From positions 1 to 64,000 of the forward strand of contig NZ_CP102084.1 of NCBI RefSeq assembly GCF_024582675.1: a DNA stretch of 64,000 nucleotides, given 5' to 3'. The DNA comes from Mycoplasma sp. 1018B (GTDB lineage Bacteria; Bacillota_I; Bacilli_A; Mycoplasmatales; Metamycoplasmataceae). Under the pieces are notes generated by a model. The model was given only the letters and a program-made list of their open reading frames with translations, was not told the DNA's origin and searched no databases. Positions 20,463 to 31,325 of the stretch are shown piece by piece. Within the stretch, counting starts at the first letter, position 1. Every line of letters starts with the position of its first letter. The translations under genes and the position numbers were made by a program.

Positions 20463-20552
20463 GTTTTTCCTTTCATAAATAAATATGTTTTAGCGCTAAA
20501 ACCTACCTAAGTGCAGTCTTTCATCTGCATCCTGTCCAACACGCTTATTGCA
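20463..20552 (-). promoter_or_regulatory. Structured leader of tuf
   Basis: About 90 bases before ATG that are much more GC-rich than any other intergenic DNA here. Elements on the minus strand: TGCAG...CTGCA hairpin, then a perfect 16-base palindrome GTTTTAGCGCTAAAAC (20487-20502), then the AAAGGAAA ribosome site. A weak promoter (TTGATT then AATAAT) lies just upstream. The box GCTAAAACATATTT (20481-20494) recurs before rpsO at the same distance from ATG. Confidence 0.55.
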
Positions 20553-20640
20553 TTATTAATAAAAATATAAATTAATCAATAATATTTAATATTTTATATT
20601 AAATAATAAAAATTTAAAAGAATTATTGATAAAAGATATC

Positions 20641-22773
20641 TTATAAAACTAATATATCAAAATATTGAGTATATCCTAAATCATTTAGTGGTTTGTTAAA
20701 ATGTATTTGAACAATTTGTTTATTACTATGTGATAATTGTTGAAAATTAGAAGTACTAAAAGGATTTAAAAGATAAAAATCAAATGCCTTTATTGTGTTT
20801 ATTTGTTCATCTAAAGTTAAATCTTTCAATTTTTCTTGAATTTTATATTTGATACTAATTATTTTTTCTTTGTCAATATTTGTTAGATATTGTTTTTTAT
20901 TTAAAATGTTTTTATCAATTAGGTTGATAATGTTTTTTATTTTAAGAATAATTTCAACAAAATTTTGATTTAACGCCTCGTTTTTACCTTTTTTAATTTG
21001 TTGTAATAATTCAACTAGATAATTTTGATTAAATAATAAATTAATTGCAAAAATTTCAAAATTATAATTAGAACTAATTTGATTTTGATATTTTAAAAAA
21101 TATTTAGTATCATTTTGATCAACAAAAATAAATTTAATATTTAATCTATTATCAATATCATTTATTATTTTTTCTACATCTTTGTATATTTTTTTTATTT
21201 TTGAGTTTTCTTTTTCAAAAATGGGCATATTAATATTAATTTTTTCATTATTATTTCAATGATATTTATCATAGAAATAATCTATTAATTTATTTAGATT
21301 AGATTTAATTTTATTAAAATAAGGACTTTTGAAAGCATTATAAAAGTTATTGAAATTATTTTCAAAATGTTTTTTATAATCAAATTCTGATATTTTTATT
21401 AATGAATTTTCTTTTCACAAAATAATATTATTAAAATTTAAATTATCTTTTAAATCAATTGTCAAATATTTTTTTAATTGCATATTTTCTGGAACTTTAG
21501 AGATTCAATAATTTGATTTATTTAGTTGATTTACAATTGTAAAAGGATTTAAAATATTGAAAAATAAATTTCTAAAAGCAATTCTTTCTTCGCTAAAAAA
21601 ATCATCATTATGTAAATCATCATATAATGCATTTCCATAAAATATGTACGCAAATTTTGTATCAATTAATTCTTTATTAATTTCAAAATTAATGAATATT
21701 TTATTACCAAAAGAATTAGAAATATTCGGATTATTAAAAGTTAATCCGTAAATTAAAGGATTTTTATCAATTTCATTTTGAATGTTTTTATTAAAATCGT
21801 CATAATTTACTTCAGATATTAAATTTTGTTTAAAGGATTGGTGTTGTTGAAAATTAAAGGTATTTTCATCAAGAGGCAAAGAATTATAATTTAAAATAAT
21901 TTTTTTTAAATTACTATTGTTGAAAATAAAATCGTTTTTTGGATAAAAAGAATTTTTAATAAAAATTTGTTGATTTATAGTATTAGTATTAAGTATATAT
22001 GGAGAAGAAAATAGAAGTTTATTAACATTTGAAAGATCTTTTTTACTAAGTGGATTGAATATCATATTAGTTGTTATTTCATTTAAAATAAAATTAATAA
22101 TATTTTCATTGTTATTTTTAATATTAAAAACAACAGAATTCAAAAAATCATCTTTTTCTGGTGCTTTAATTTGATATTCACTAAGTAAATTAATTAAATT
22201 TTCTCAATCATTTTCAAATGAATTTCAATAATCTTCTGGTTTAATAATTTCTTGTGTATTTTCACCTAATGAATTAACATAAAAACTAGTTTTCAATTCA
22301 AAAATTATTTGTTGTGCCTCATGAAGTTTTTCAATAAAAAATAATGAATTAATATTGCGGTTGTCATTAGAATTTATTCTTATAATCCCATTATCACTGG
22401 AATTATTTAAGTTATTATAATTAACATTGTCTCTATCGAAAATAAAAGTGTTATCAAATGTCTTAATTATAATTTTATTTGCTAATCCAAATGTAAGATA
22501 TTTATTTGTAGATTCATAAAATTGATGATTATTGTTATCATATTTAGCTTTATTATCAAATTTTCAACTTATTAGAGGCGAATGAAGTAAAGATTCAAAA
22601 TCTGTTTCTACACGCTTAACTTTATTAATATTTTGATAATTAAGATTAACATTTGGATGATTAAAAGATTTTGTATAAGTATATTTATCTTGTACATGTC
22701 TAACATTACAACTATGTAATATTAAGGGTGTGATAATTATATTACTAAGAAAAAGATATTTACTTATTTTCAT
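20641..22773 (-). CDS. Substrate-binding lipoprotein of Opp-like ABC system (OppA-like)
   Basis: 710 residues, one frame through several TGA Trp codons. Signal peptide with lipobox PLILHSC (Cys22). The rest is long, N/K/F/I rich with no motif I can name with certainty. The call rests on position: ATG directly abuts the stop of the OppC-like gene (TAA then ATG), in the order B-C-A. Mycoplasma OppA proteins are large, divergent lipoproteins, and OppA of M. hominis is also an ecto-ATPase and adhesin; no Walker A seen here. Confidence 0.6.
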
Positions 22774-23868
22774 TTAATACTCCAAAATAAATTCATAACT
22801 ACTATAAATATTAACTGATAATCATTTTACAATAAAGATAAATAATATTAGATTAATAATGCTAAACAAAACATAAGGCATATTATTTAATTCATTAAGT
22901 AAATTTTTGATAATATTACCAATATTTAAATAAGATTCAAAATCTTTAATATTAAAAAAAGCTAATGAGGAAAAAACAACTAAATTTAAAGTTATATTAT
23001 CTGTTCAAATACTAAATGTATAAAAAATAACTTTAGGGCATATATATTTAAATATTATTCTAAGATTACTTGTTCCTATAGATTTATAGGCAATAATATA
23101 TTCCTCTTTTTTTAAATTTTGAGTTTGATTATAAGCAACGTTAAAAAAACCAACAAAACCAAATAAACTTAAAAATAAGATAATTTTTCAATTATTATAA
23201 GAAGTTATTTTAAAAATAATAATGATGATAATTATTAAGGGTATTGTAGTTAAACTATTGAGTAAAAAATAACTAATTTTTAAAAATTTTTTATTAAAGT
23301 AAAAACCTAATGTAATACCTAAAAAAATACCAATAGTACTTTGAATAAGCGTTATTATAGTAACTAAAAAAATTGATCAAGCAAAATTAAATAAATAATT
23401 AGCCAATCTATCAATGCCTAAATCATTTGTGCCGAAAAGAAAAATATATTTTTGATTATTTAAATATTCTATTAATTTATAAGGATTATATGTTATTTGA
23501 ATTTTGTCTAAAAAAGTATTTTCTTTTAAAATGATTTCAGAATTATTGATTTTTTTTATTAAAAGATAAAAACTATCATTATTATCAAAATTTTTAGTAA
23601 TTTGAGGTGTTAAATAATTTGGTAAATTATAGAAAAGTTGAGAATTTTGAATATTTTTATTAAAAGGATAAGGATAAAATATAAGAAGAAAAATTAAAAA
23701 GAAAATAAATAACATCAATATTATCAATAGTATTAAATTAATTTTTTTACTTAAAAATCTTTTTAAAACAGTCTTGGAATTATTTTTTTCTTGATGAATT
23801 AATTCGATATTCAATCTTTTTTGTTTAGTGAATTGGAAAAGATCTTTTTTAAAAAAATTATTTTTCAA
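22774..23868 (-). CDS. Oligopeptide-type ABC permease OppC-like
   Basis: 364 residues. N-terminal cytoplasmic stretch, a helix at about 43-66, then a roughly 60-residue extracellular segment ending in FGTNDLGIDRLANYLF, matching the FGTDxxGRD motif of OppC/DppC. It is followed by the transport domain with about five helices (TIGIFLGITLGFYFN). No ATG fits; start is probably TTG at 23868 after AAGGAGAAA. It overlaps the OppB-like gene by 11 bases and ends immediately before the lipoprotein. Confidence 0.78.
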
Positions 23869-24769
23869 TGTTTCTCCTTAAAAATCATTTATTAATAATT
23901 TGTTGTTTTAAAAAGTTAGAATGTTTGTTAATTATTAAATTATTATTTAAATATTGATGTAAAAAATTAGTAATTAAATAATTAAATTGCATTAACAATA
24001 AATTAATAATTATAAATTGCATGATTAAACTTATATTTTTATTATCAAAAGCAAAAATTAAAAAAATTGATTGTCCTGGAATAAGAAAAATTCTTTCAAT
24101 AATAATGCTTAAAGTAATAACAAACAAAAGAATATTATTAAATTGTAAAAATATTTGTGCGCAAATTCGCTTAAAAAACACTTTGAAATATACTTGTATA
24201 TCATTCATTCCTAGAGCATACATTTGCAACACAAATGGTTGTTTTTGAAATTTAATTATTGTATTTTTACTAATAATAGTAATAAAAACAAATAAAGGTA
24301 AGATAAGTAAAACAATAGGTAAAAATAAAGAATAAATAACATACTGAATATCAAATTGATTTCAATTCAAAAACAAGACAGGAATATCATTTATTTCTGC
24401 TATTTTAATTAATAGAGGAGCAAGAATAAAAATAGGGAAAGCAATAATTAAATATAAAATAAGTGAAAATAAGATTGAAAAGGATCTATTACTTTTTAAA
24501 GCTATTAAACTGCCAATTGGTATACCTAAAATTAAAGATATTAATAAAGAACTGGCAATAATAATTAAACTATGAGAAAAATAATAATAGAAATTAATAG
24601 TATTTTGATTAATTTTTGTTAAATTTAATAAAACATCTTTTAAATTATTAGCAAAAGTTTTATCATTGGGCAAAAGAAGATACAAAAAAATAAAGGCACA
24701 CATACTGATACCTAAAAAAATTATTAAGTTAGACAATATTTTTTTAATAAGATAGTGAAAAATAAGCAT
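23858..24769 (-). CDS. Oligopeptide-type ABC permease OppB-like
   Basis: 303 residues. N-terminal helix, then a permease domain: SLILGIPIGSLIALKSNRSF and FPIFILAPLLIKIAEIND resemble OppB. The loop YALGMNDIQVYFKVFFKR is a degenerate EAA coupling motif, and ERIFLIPGQSIFLIFAF matches the ExxFxIPG segment. ATG chosen at 24769; a TTG ten codons upstream would overlap ptsH. A short GC hairpin (TTTGCC / GGCAAA) lies between ptsH and this start. No ATPase gene is in the unit. Confidence 0.8.
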
Positions 24770-24791
24770 TTTTGCCGTTCTACAAGGCAAA

Positions 24792-25064
24792 TTAAGCAAT
24801 TAAATTATTAGACTTAAACGCCTTTAAAAGTTCATGTATTGCTTGTTCTTCATCTTCACCATTAGCTTTAATTGTGATAACATCATTTTTTCTAATGTTC
24901 ATAGAAAGTATCATCATTACTGATTTTAGATTACCTACTTTACCAGTTTTATCCAAAACGATAACAATATCACTTTTAAATTTAGAAGCTTCTGATGCTA
25001 TAAAGCTTGTTGGACGAGCGTGAAGACCAATTGGATCTATAATAGTTGCACTAAATGTTTTCAT
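24792..25064 (-). CDS. ptsH: Phosphocarrier protein HPr
   Basis: 90 residues. Phosphorylated His15 in GLHARPTS, and the regulatory serine region NLKSVMMILSM (Ser48). It carries phosphate from enzyme I to sugar-specific EII proteins and, when Ser-phosphorylated by HPr kinase, regulates metabolism. Ribosome site CAGGAGAT before ATG. Extended -10 box TGTTATAAT (25091-25096, minus) upstream. First gene of a unit that may run on into the OppB-like gene. Confidence 0.96.
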   Translation of the reverse strand: MKTFSATIIDPIGLHARPTSFIASEASKFKSDIVIVLDKTGKVGNLKSVMMILSMNIRKNDVITIKANGEDEEQAIHELLKAFKSNNLIA

Positions 25065-25090
25065 AATATCTCCTGCAAAATTCTATTTAT

Positions 25091-25144
25091 ATTATAACAC
25101 TAGTAAATGTAAAACTATTTATAAATCAATAAATAAGATATAAT
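25091..25144. promoter_or_regulatory. Divergent promoters for ptsH (-) and argS (+)
   Basis: The minus-strand extended -10 TGTTATAAT has its hexamer at 25091-25096 (ptsH). The plus-strand perfect TATAAT is at 25139-25144 (argS). The argS ATG starts 11 bases after its -10 box, leaving a leader of only a few bases and no ribosome site. Confidence 0.75.
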
Positions 25145-25155
25145 TTTAAATAAGT

Positions 25156-26787
25156 ATGATCAATATAAAAGAAAAACTTTTAAAAGAATTAAAAACTATT
25201 GCAGAAGAATTAAAAATAGAAAAGGAGATATTTTTAATTGAACCTAAATCTTATGCAGATTTAGCAACAAATATGGCAATGGGGAATAAAAATTACAATC
25301 CTATAGAATTAGCTAAAGAAATTATTTTAAGATTAGAATCAAAGAAAAAAGAATTGTATCTTAAGAATATAGAAATAGCAGGTCCAGGATTTATAAATTT
25401 TTTTATTGAACAAGAATTGTTAGTAGAAAATATAAATAACGTTTTAAAACTAGGCAATGATTATGGTAAAGGCAATAGAGTGGGAAAAATTAATATTGAA
25501 TATGTTTCAGCAAATCCTACTGGATATTTACATGTTGGGCATGCCAGAAATGCTGCCATTGGTTCTGCTTTAGCTAATATTGTTGAATTTTCAGGATGAA
25601 AAGTAACAAGAGAATATTACATAAATGATGCAGGTAATCAAATAAATTTATTAGCCGAAAGTGTATTTGCAAGATATCAACAAATTTTTGATCCTTCTTA
25701 TATAATGCCAGAAGAATCATACAAAGGCGAAGACATTATTTGAGCATCTCAAGAATTTTATAAAAAATATGGAAATAAATTTAAAAATGCTAAATTAGAA
25801 AATGAAATTTTGGATTTATGAAAAAAAGAATCGGTTGAATTATTTTTAGGAGAAATTAAAAAAGATCTTGCTAAATTTAAAGCAGATATAAAAATTTGAT
25901 TTAGCGAAAAATCATTATATGAAAATGATCGTGAAGTTATTAAAAATGCAATATCAAGATTAGCTAACACATATGAAAAAGATGGCGCTACCTGATTAAA
26001 AACTACTAATTACGGGGATGATAAAGATAGAGTAATAATTAAAAGTAATGGAGAATATACTTACTTTACTCCTGATATTGCTTATCATGATATTAAATTT
26101 CAAAGAACTAACAATTTTAAAGTAGGAAATGGAATACTTTTAGATGTATGAGGCGCTGATCATTCAGGTTATATTAAAAGAATGCAAACTGCAATGCAAG
26201 ACTTAGGCTATAAAGGTGAAAATTTAATTGTTTTATCAATGCAACTGGTAAAATTAATGAAAAATGGTGAAGAATTTAAAATGTCAAAAAGAAAAGGAAC
26301 ATCATTTTTCTTAAGAGATTTTATTGATTTAGTAGGTACTGATAGTGCTAGATTTATTTTATTAGATAGAACTTATAATTCTAAATTAGATTTTGATATT
26401 AATATAGCAACAAGTAAAAACAATGATAATCCGGCAATTTTAGTGCAATATGCTAATGCTCGTGCTTATTCATTATTAAATAAAGCTAATAAATTAGACA
26501 AAAATATAAAAGCCGTAAAATTTAATAATGAAACTGACGAAAAATTGATTTCGACAATATTAGAATTTCCTGAAATAATTGAAAAATCAGCAGAGAAATA
26601 TTTAACACATTTATTAACACAATATCTAATTAAATTAGCTAAGGAATTTAATTCTTGATATTCTAATGGTAGTAAAATTATTGGTCATGAAAACGAAGAA
26701 AGTTTATTAGCTATTGTAAAAGCAGTTAATATAACTTTAGAAAATGGTTTGAAACTTTTGGGTTTGTCTACTCCACACAATATGTAA
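25156..26787 (+). CDS. argS: Arginyl-tRNA synthetase
   Basis: 543 residues. The N-terminal additional domain is followed by the class I HIGH-type motif HVGHARN in [12 protein letters not shown] (near residue 120), and later KMSKRKG (near 376), which serves as the KMSKS loop. The C-terminal anticodon-binding domain ends GLSTPHNM. Many TGA Trp codons. No Shine-Dalgarno before ATG (AAATAAGTATG); see promoter entry for the near-leaderless arrangement. Confidence 0.96.
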
Positions 26788-26804
26788 TAAATATTTTAAA
26801 TAAT

Positions 26805-26837
26805 AAAAATGTTGCTTTATTAGGAAGCAACATTTTT
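26805..26837. terminator. Bidirectional terminator, argS / rpsO
   Basis: Perfect 13-bp arms AAAAATGTTGCTT (26805-26817) and complement (26825-26837), 7-base loop, T-run on either strand. Ends argS (+) and rpsO (-), whose stop is 1 base away. Confidence 0.9.
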
Positions 26838-26838
26838 A

Positions 26839-27105
26839 TTATTTTCTTAAATTTAATTCACTCAAAGCTTTTTGGTAAGTTTCAAAATTGGTGTGTTTTA
26901 AATGTTGTAATAATACTCTACGTTTGTTAATTTTTGCTAAAAACCCTCTTTTAGAATGAAAATCTTTTGGATTATTAGTAAAATGAGGTTTTAAATCTTC
27001 AATTTCAGCAGTTAAAATAGCAATTTGAACAAAAGTATTACCAGTATCTTTTGCGTTAGCACCATATTTTTTAACTAATTCTTGTTTTTGTTCTTTAGTA
27101 ATCAT
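26839..27105 (-). CDS. rpsO: 30S ribosomal protein S15
   Basis: 88 residues, canonical length. Blocks TGNTFVQIAILTAEIEDL, HFTNNPKDFHSKRGFL and RRVLLQHLKHTNFETYQ match S15. Binds 16S rRNA early in 30S assembly. AAGGAGAATT before ATG. A consensus -10 box TATAAT (near 27155-27160, minus) gives a leader of about 45 bases. Confidence 0.96.
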   Translation of the reverse strand: MITKEQKQELVKKYGANAKDTGNTFVQIAILTAEIEDLKPHFTNNPKDFHSKRGFLAKINKRRVLLQHLKHTNFETYQKALSELNLRK

Positions 27106-27122
27106 AATTCTCCTTTTTAAAG

Positions 27123-27136
27123 AAATATGTTTTAGC
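27123..27136 (-). promoter_or_regulatory. Leader box shared by rpsO and tuf
   Basis: GCTAAAACATATTT on the minus strand, 17 bases before the rpsO ATG. The identical 14-mer occurs 18 bases before the tuf ATG (20481-20494). In both it is preceded by a possible GTTTT/AAAAC stem. Confidence 0.5.
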
Positions 27137-27205
27137 CTAGTAATAATTAAAACATTATACCAAGTCTAAAATTTAATTTATTAATAATGTAATAATAACA
27201 TAAAA

Positions 27206-28072
27206 TTAACTTTTAGTGTTTATTTGTACAAAAAACTTTTTACATTCTTCTAAATCTTTTTCTTGTATTTCAAAATTTTCGTTAGAAAAAATGGTCTTTA
27301 TTAATTTTAATGGTTTAATTGTAACTTTATTTTTTGAAGTAATATCTAATTTATAATCTAAATTCATCAATTGATTTTTAAGTAAATTTTTGGCAAAAAT
27401 AACATAATGAGTATATTCACCCATTTCTAAATAAGCAGCATATATTCCTGAAGGTATATTAATAATATTATTTGAATAATTTAAAGTGTAAGTATTATTA
27501 TTTATTTGATTAATTTGAGCAGTAAAACCATAATGATAAGAATTTAAATTATTCACTAATTCAATTTCTCCAGAAACAAGACATTCTTTAAGAAAGGAAG
27601 TAGAAATTTTTTGACCATTATTTAATGATAATTCATCGATAATTAAATAATTATTTGGGTAGTTTGTATTTAGTCATTCTATATTGCCTTCGCCATTTTT
27701 GCCAAATTTAGCATCCGGTCCTATTATAAGAGTAAATTCGTCTTGCGTATTGATTATACTATTGAAAAAAGTTGTAGCATCAAAATGTGATATTTCTTTA
27801 AAATTTAATTCAATAGCATAGGGAATTCCCATATTTGCAAATTGTTGTATTCTGTATTCCACATTAGAAAAAATTAATTTTTGATAATTTTTAGGTAAAT
27901 TTTCAACATCTTTTATATAAATTAGAACAATATCACGTTTTGTATCATTTTGTTTTAGATCAAATGCTTTTTGTAATAGTGATTGATGACCCAAATGAAA
28001 ACTTTCAAAAGCTCCAAATAAGTAAATAGGTTTATAAAAATTTTTTTTATTGTTTATAGTAAAAATTTGCAT
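27206..28072 (-). CDS. ribF: FAD synthetase / riboflavin kinase family protein RibF
   Basis: 288 residues. Nucleotidyltransferase domain: GAFESFHLGHQSLLQKA near residue 19 (HxGH), GPDAKFGKNGEGN near 115, and ISTSFLKECLVSGEIELVN near 160 are typical FMN adenylyltransferase motifs. The C-terminal kinase domain is short and lacks the expected GFPTAN Mg-ATP motif, so riboflavin kinase activity may be lost. AAGGATATTATT before ATG. Downstream of secDF, separated by a hairpin. Confidence 0.85.
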
Positions 28073-28088
28073 AATAATATCCTTATTT

Positions 28089-28116
28089 AAAATAATACGT
28101 TTACACGTATTATTTT
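28089..28116 (-). terminator. Hairpin between secDF and ribF
   Basis: Perfect 12-bp arms AAAATAATACGT (28089-28100) and complement (28105-28116) abutting the secDF stop. Little T-run beyond the stem. Either a terminator or an intercistronic hairpin, since ribF follows in the same direction. Confidence 0.65.
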
Positions 28117-30696
28117 TTAAATTTTAAAATCATTTATTCCAGGAAAAATTTGTTCTTCAGCTCCTGGTAAAGCTCAATATTTATTTTTTATTCTTTTTTC
28201 GATATTTAATTGACGTTTAGTTTCTAATTTTATTCAAATTCATGGAATAATAAAAATAGTTGAATAAGTAATAATTATTGATATTAATATTAAAGTTAAA
28301 TTAAAAATTAAATTATTTTGCGCTTGCACAACAAGTAAAGCAATAATAATAGAAAGAGTAACTAATAGAGATAACGAAATTTTTTTAATATTTTCTTTAA
28401 TTGTTTCATTAAGTAATTGTTTTAATTGTTCTTTATTTAAAAAATCTTGATAATATAATTGATCTATTTTATTTTTTAAATGATTGAAAATCATGAAGCT
28501 GTGATTAATAGATAGAATTATTATAGCTAAAAATGCACTAATTATAATAGGAGAAATTATCATTCTAGTAATTACAATAATAGATAAAGTTAATAAAATA
28601 TTGTGTATTAAAATTAACATAATAGTTAAAGAATAAGTTCATTTAAATTTAATTAATGCATAAATAATTATTATTATTGAACAAATGCCTATAGCTGTGC
28701 TAGCATTGATTATTAAACGTTTAATTTCTATAGGTGTTGTAATAAAACTTGTTATATTTAATAATGGGAATTGATTATTAATAATAGTTTTAATATTGTC
28801 TAAATTATTTGTTAAATCTTCAGAGATATTAATACTTATTTTAAATAAACTGACGTTATAATTAGCTGGTAAAATATGTAAATAATTATCTAAATTATTT
28901 ATTTTCAAGGCTTCTTGATTATTTAATAAAAATGATTTAATATTTTGTGCTTCTAAGTTGGTAATAGGATTAATTAAATCACCTTGAATTATTATATTAG
29001 TGTTAGTTTTTAAACTAAATGAACGATTAAAACCATCTCAAATATTATTGTTATAACCACTAATAGAAGCATAAATAATTAAAGCAATACAAATAATTAA
29101 AATGGAGCTTAAGAAATATCATTTACTATTTTTTTCATAATCATATTTGTTATAAAAAGTATTAGAATTAATATTATTAATTTTTTTATAATTAATTCCT
29201 AATAATCATAATTTTTTATCAAAATAACCAGTAAAGATTAAAAAATGAGTAAGTAATTTAGTTAAAAATAAAATTATTATAATATTTAAAATCGCTGAAA
29301 AAACTAATATTAAACTAAAGGCTTTAACATCATTTATACCAACATAAAACATAATAAAAGCTACGAGTAAAATTAAAATATTCGTATCCAGAATGGAACT
29401 GGTATAGTATCTATATGTTTTTTTTATAGCTTTTTTTAATTTTTCACCATTATAAATTTCTTGTTTTAATTTTTCGAAAATGGTTATATTAGTATTAAAT
29501 GCTATTGATATAGCTATTATGAGAGATGTTATAGTTATTGGTGAATATTCACCTCTTAAGATTGTAAACATTAATAAAGTTAAAAAGATGAATAAGGATA
29601 ATGATATAGTATTGAGAACGCTTAATAATCCATAATTTATAAGCATAAAAATAATAATTAAAGATAATATGATAATACCGGCTATTAAAATATTTTCGAA
29701 TGAACCAAAAGTATTTGTATTATCTATGTAATTTGAAGTTAAAAAATTTAATCCATATGTTGAAGTTCCATAATTTATATTAGCAGCTATTTTTTCCGCT
29801 TCTAAAGAATTAAAATTACCGTTAATTAAAAAAGAAGAACCACTTAAAGTTTGCGAAATAGTTTCTTGATTAATTAAAAATTCTTTAGCATTGAATTGTT
29901 TTAATTTAAGTATGTTATTTTGAACTTGATTATCAGTTTCTATAAAAGGTTTTTCATCTACAAAAACAAAATTGTACGGATTTTCTTTAGCATTTAATCA
30001 TTGTTGAGGAAATTCACTTTTTGCTAAATTAATTAATTTATCTAAGTTTAATCACATCAAAAGTGTTTTGTTCTCATTTTTAGAAATATAATCAGTAGCA
30101 TCTGTTCAAGCAATTTGTGCACTTGAATCTTGTAATTCAATTCGAATAGCATAATTATTTGCCGTTTGAGCAAATTCTGTTTTAGCACTATTAATTTTCG
30201 AAGGAACAATATATTTTTGCAAATTATCATAATCTATATTTTCTTTATTTGAATTAAATTTGCCATTAACAAATAAAGGTATCATATTAATATCAGTGAA
30301 GATTAAATTAGATTTATCTATAATAGATTTAATAAATATTTCTTTTTCTTTATCGTTGAAATCATCTGTTTTAGTTATTTCAATTTGATTCAAAGATTTA
30401 GCTTCTATTTTAGTGCCGTTAAATGATACACCACCAGTTAATCTATTATTTATATTTCTTATAATATCATTAGTATCATTTTGAGAAATTTTACTTGCAT
30501 TATTATCAATTTGAACTAATACTTGTATACCTTTATTATATTCAATGCTTTTATTAACATTTTTAGACAAATAAAAAATACTTGTAAAAGTAATTACACA
30601 AATAGATGCAATCAAAGTAAATATTATGATAAAAATTCTTTTTCAATTAGACAATTTAAAAGAATTATGAATTATTTTTTTAAATTTTCTTCACAT
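28117..30696 (-). CDS. secDF: Fused protein-export membrane protein SecDF
   Basis: 859 residues in one frame across several TGA Trp codons. N-terminal helix, then a large first extracellular domain (about residues 55-330). Next come a six-helix SecD-type bundle (ITSLIIAISIAFNTNITIFE is the conserved helix 4-5 segment), a second extracellular domain, and a SecF-type bundle (IISAFLAIIILSINHSFMIF). Motor subunits assisting SecYEG export. No Shine-Dalgarno; a perfect TATAAT ends 9 bases before ATG. The fused form is usual in mycoplasmas. Confidence 0.9.
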
Positions 30697-30705
30697 ATGA
30701 TAATA

Positions 30706-30711
30706 ATTATA
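30706..30711 (-). promoter_or_regulatory. -10 box of secDF, near-leaderless
   Basis: Perfect TATAAT on the minus strand, 9 bases before the secDF ATG, with no ribosome site in between. Confidence 0.6.
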
Positions 30712-30791
30712 TTATTAAATAATATAGCTGTGAAAATAAAAAATAGTAAAAATTAGATGAAAATTATTTTTGTGCTATCATTTAATAGTAT

Positions 30792-30865
30792 GGAAACGTA
30801 ATTTAATGGCAAAATATCAGCTTGCCATGCTGACTATGGGGGTTCGATTCCCCTCGTTTCCTCCA
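30792..30865 (+). tRNA. tRNA-Gly (GCC)
   Basis: 74 bases including encoded CCA. Acceptor GGAAACG pairs CGTTTCC, D-stem ATTT/AAAT, anticodon stem TCAGC/GCTGA around loop TTGCCAT (anticodon GCC), T-loop TTCGATT, discriminator T as expected for Gly. Own promoter region upstream and terminator downstream. Confidence 0.93.
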
Positions 30866-30882
30866 TATCTATTTTAAGACCT

Positions 30883-30917
30883 ATCTGATTATTTTTGATA
30901 TTTTAAAATAATCAGAT
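30883..30917 (+). terminator. Terminator after tRNA-Gly
   Basis: 13-bp stem: ATCTGATTATTTT (30883-30895) with complement (30905-30917), followed by TTTTATTTTTT. Confidence 0.85.
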
Positions 30918-31013
30918 TTTTATTTTTTAAATTTGAATAATAGTCAAAAAAAATTATTTTTTGTTGTAATAATTTTTATTTTTAGTTATAATAATAACGT
31001 TATTTATAAAAAT

Positions 31014-31088
31014 GCCGATTTAGCTCAGCGGTAGAGCAGCTGGCTGTTAACCAGTTGGTCACAAGTTCGATCCTTGTAATCGGCGCCA
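31014..31088 (+). tRNA. tRNA-Asn (GTT)
   Basis: 75 bases with encoded CCA. Acceptor GCCGATT/AATCGGC, D-arm GCTC/GAGC, anticodon stem GCTGG/CCAGT (last pair G-T) with loop CTGTTAA, T-arm ACAAG/CTTGT, discriminator G. First of a three-gene cluster. Confidence 0.95.
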
Positions 31089-31091
31089 TTT

Positions 31092-31167
31092 GGTCTGTTG
31101 GTGAAGAGGTTAACACACATGGTTTTCATCCATGCATACACGGGTTCGATCCCCGTACAGACTGCCA
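31092..31167 (+). tRNA. tRNA-Glu (TTC)
   Basis: 76 bases with encoded CCA. Acceptor GGTCTGT/ACAGACT with a G-T first pair, anticodon stem CATGG/CCATG and loop TTTTCAT (anticodon TTC), T-arm CGGG...CCCG. Begins 3 bases after tRNA-Asn. Confidence 0.95.
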
Positions 31168-31168
31168 T

Positions 31169-31244
31169 GGAGAGTTAGCTCAGTTGGGAGAGCATCGCCC
31201 TTACAAGGCGAGGGTCATGGGTTCGAGCCCCTTACTCTCTACCA
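31169..31244 (+). tRNA. tRNA-Val (TAC)
   Basis: 76 bases with encoded CCA. Acceptor GGAGAGT/ACTCTCT (G-T at 1-72), D-arm GCTC/GAGC, anticodon stem TCGCC/GGCGA with loop CTTACAA (anticodon TAC). The T-stem ATGGG/CCCTT has a T-T mismatch at its second pair. Discriminator A. One base after tRNA-Glu. Confidence 0.95.
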
Positions 31245-31264
31245 TTTATTCCAAAGGTTTTCCT

Positions 31265-31288
31265 AATAGTCTAAGGACTATTTTTTTT
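31265..31288 (+). terminator. Terminator of tRNA cluster
   Basis: AATAGTC / TAAG / GACTATT hairpin followed by eight T. Confidence 0.9.
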
Positions 31289-31325
31289 ATTTAATTTAAC
31301 ATTTAAATTATGGCATAATTATAAA

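Noticed and set aside
20641-22773. Several short frames looked like a degraded lipoprotein
   Set aside because: All lie in one frame separated only by TGA, which is Trp in this genetic code; the gene is intact. The same holds for secDF, argS, clpB, mnmG, deoB and others.
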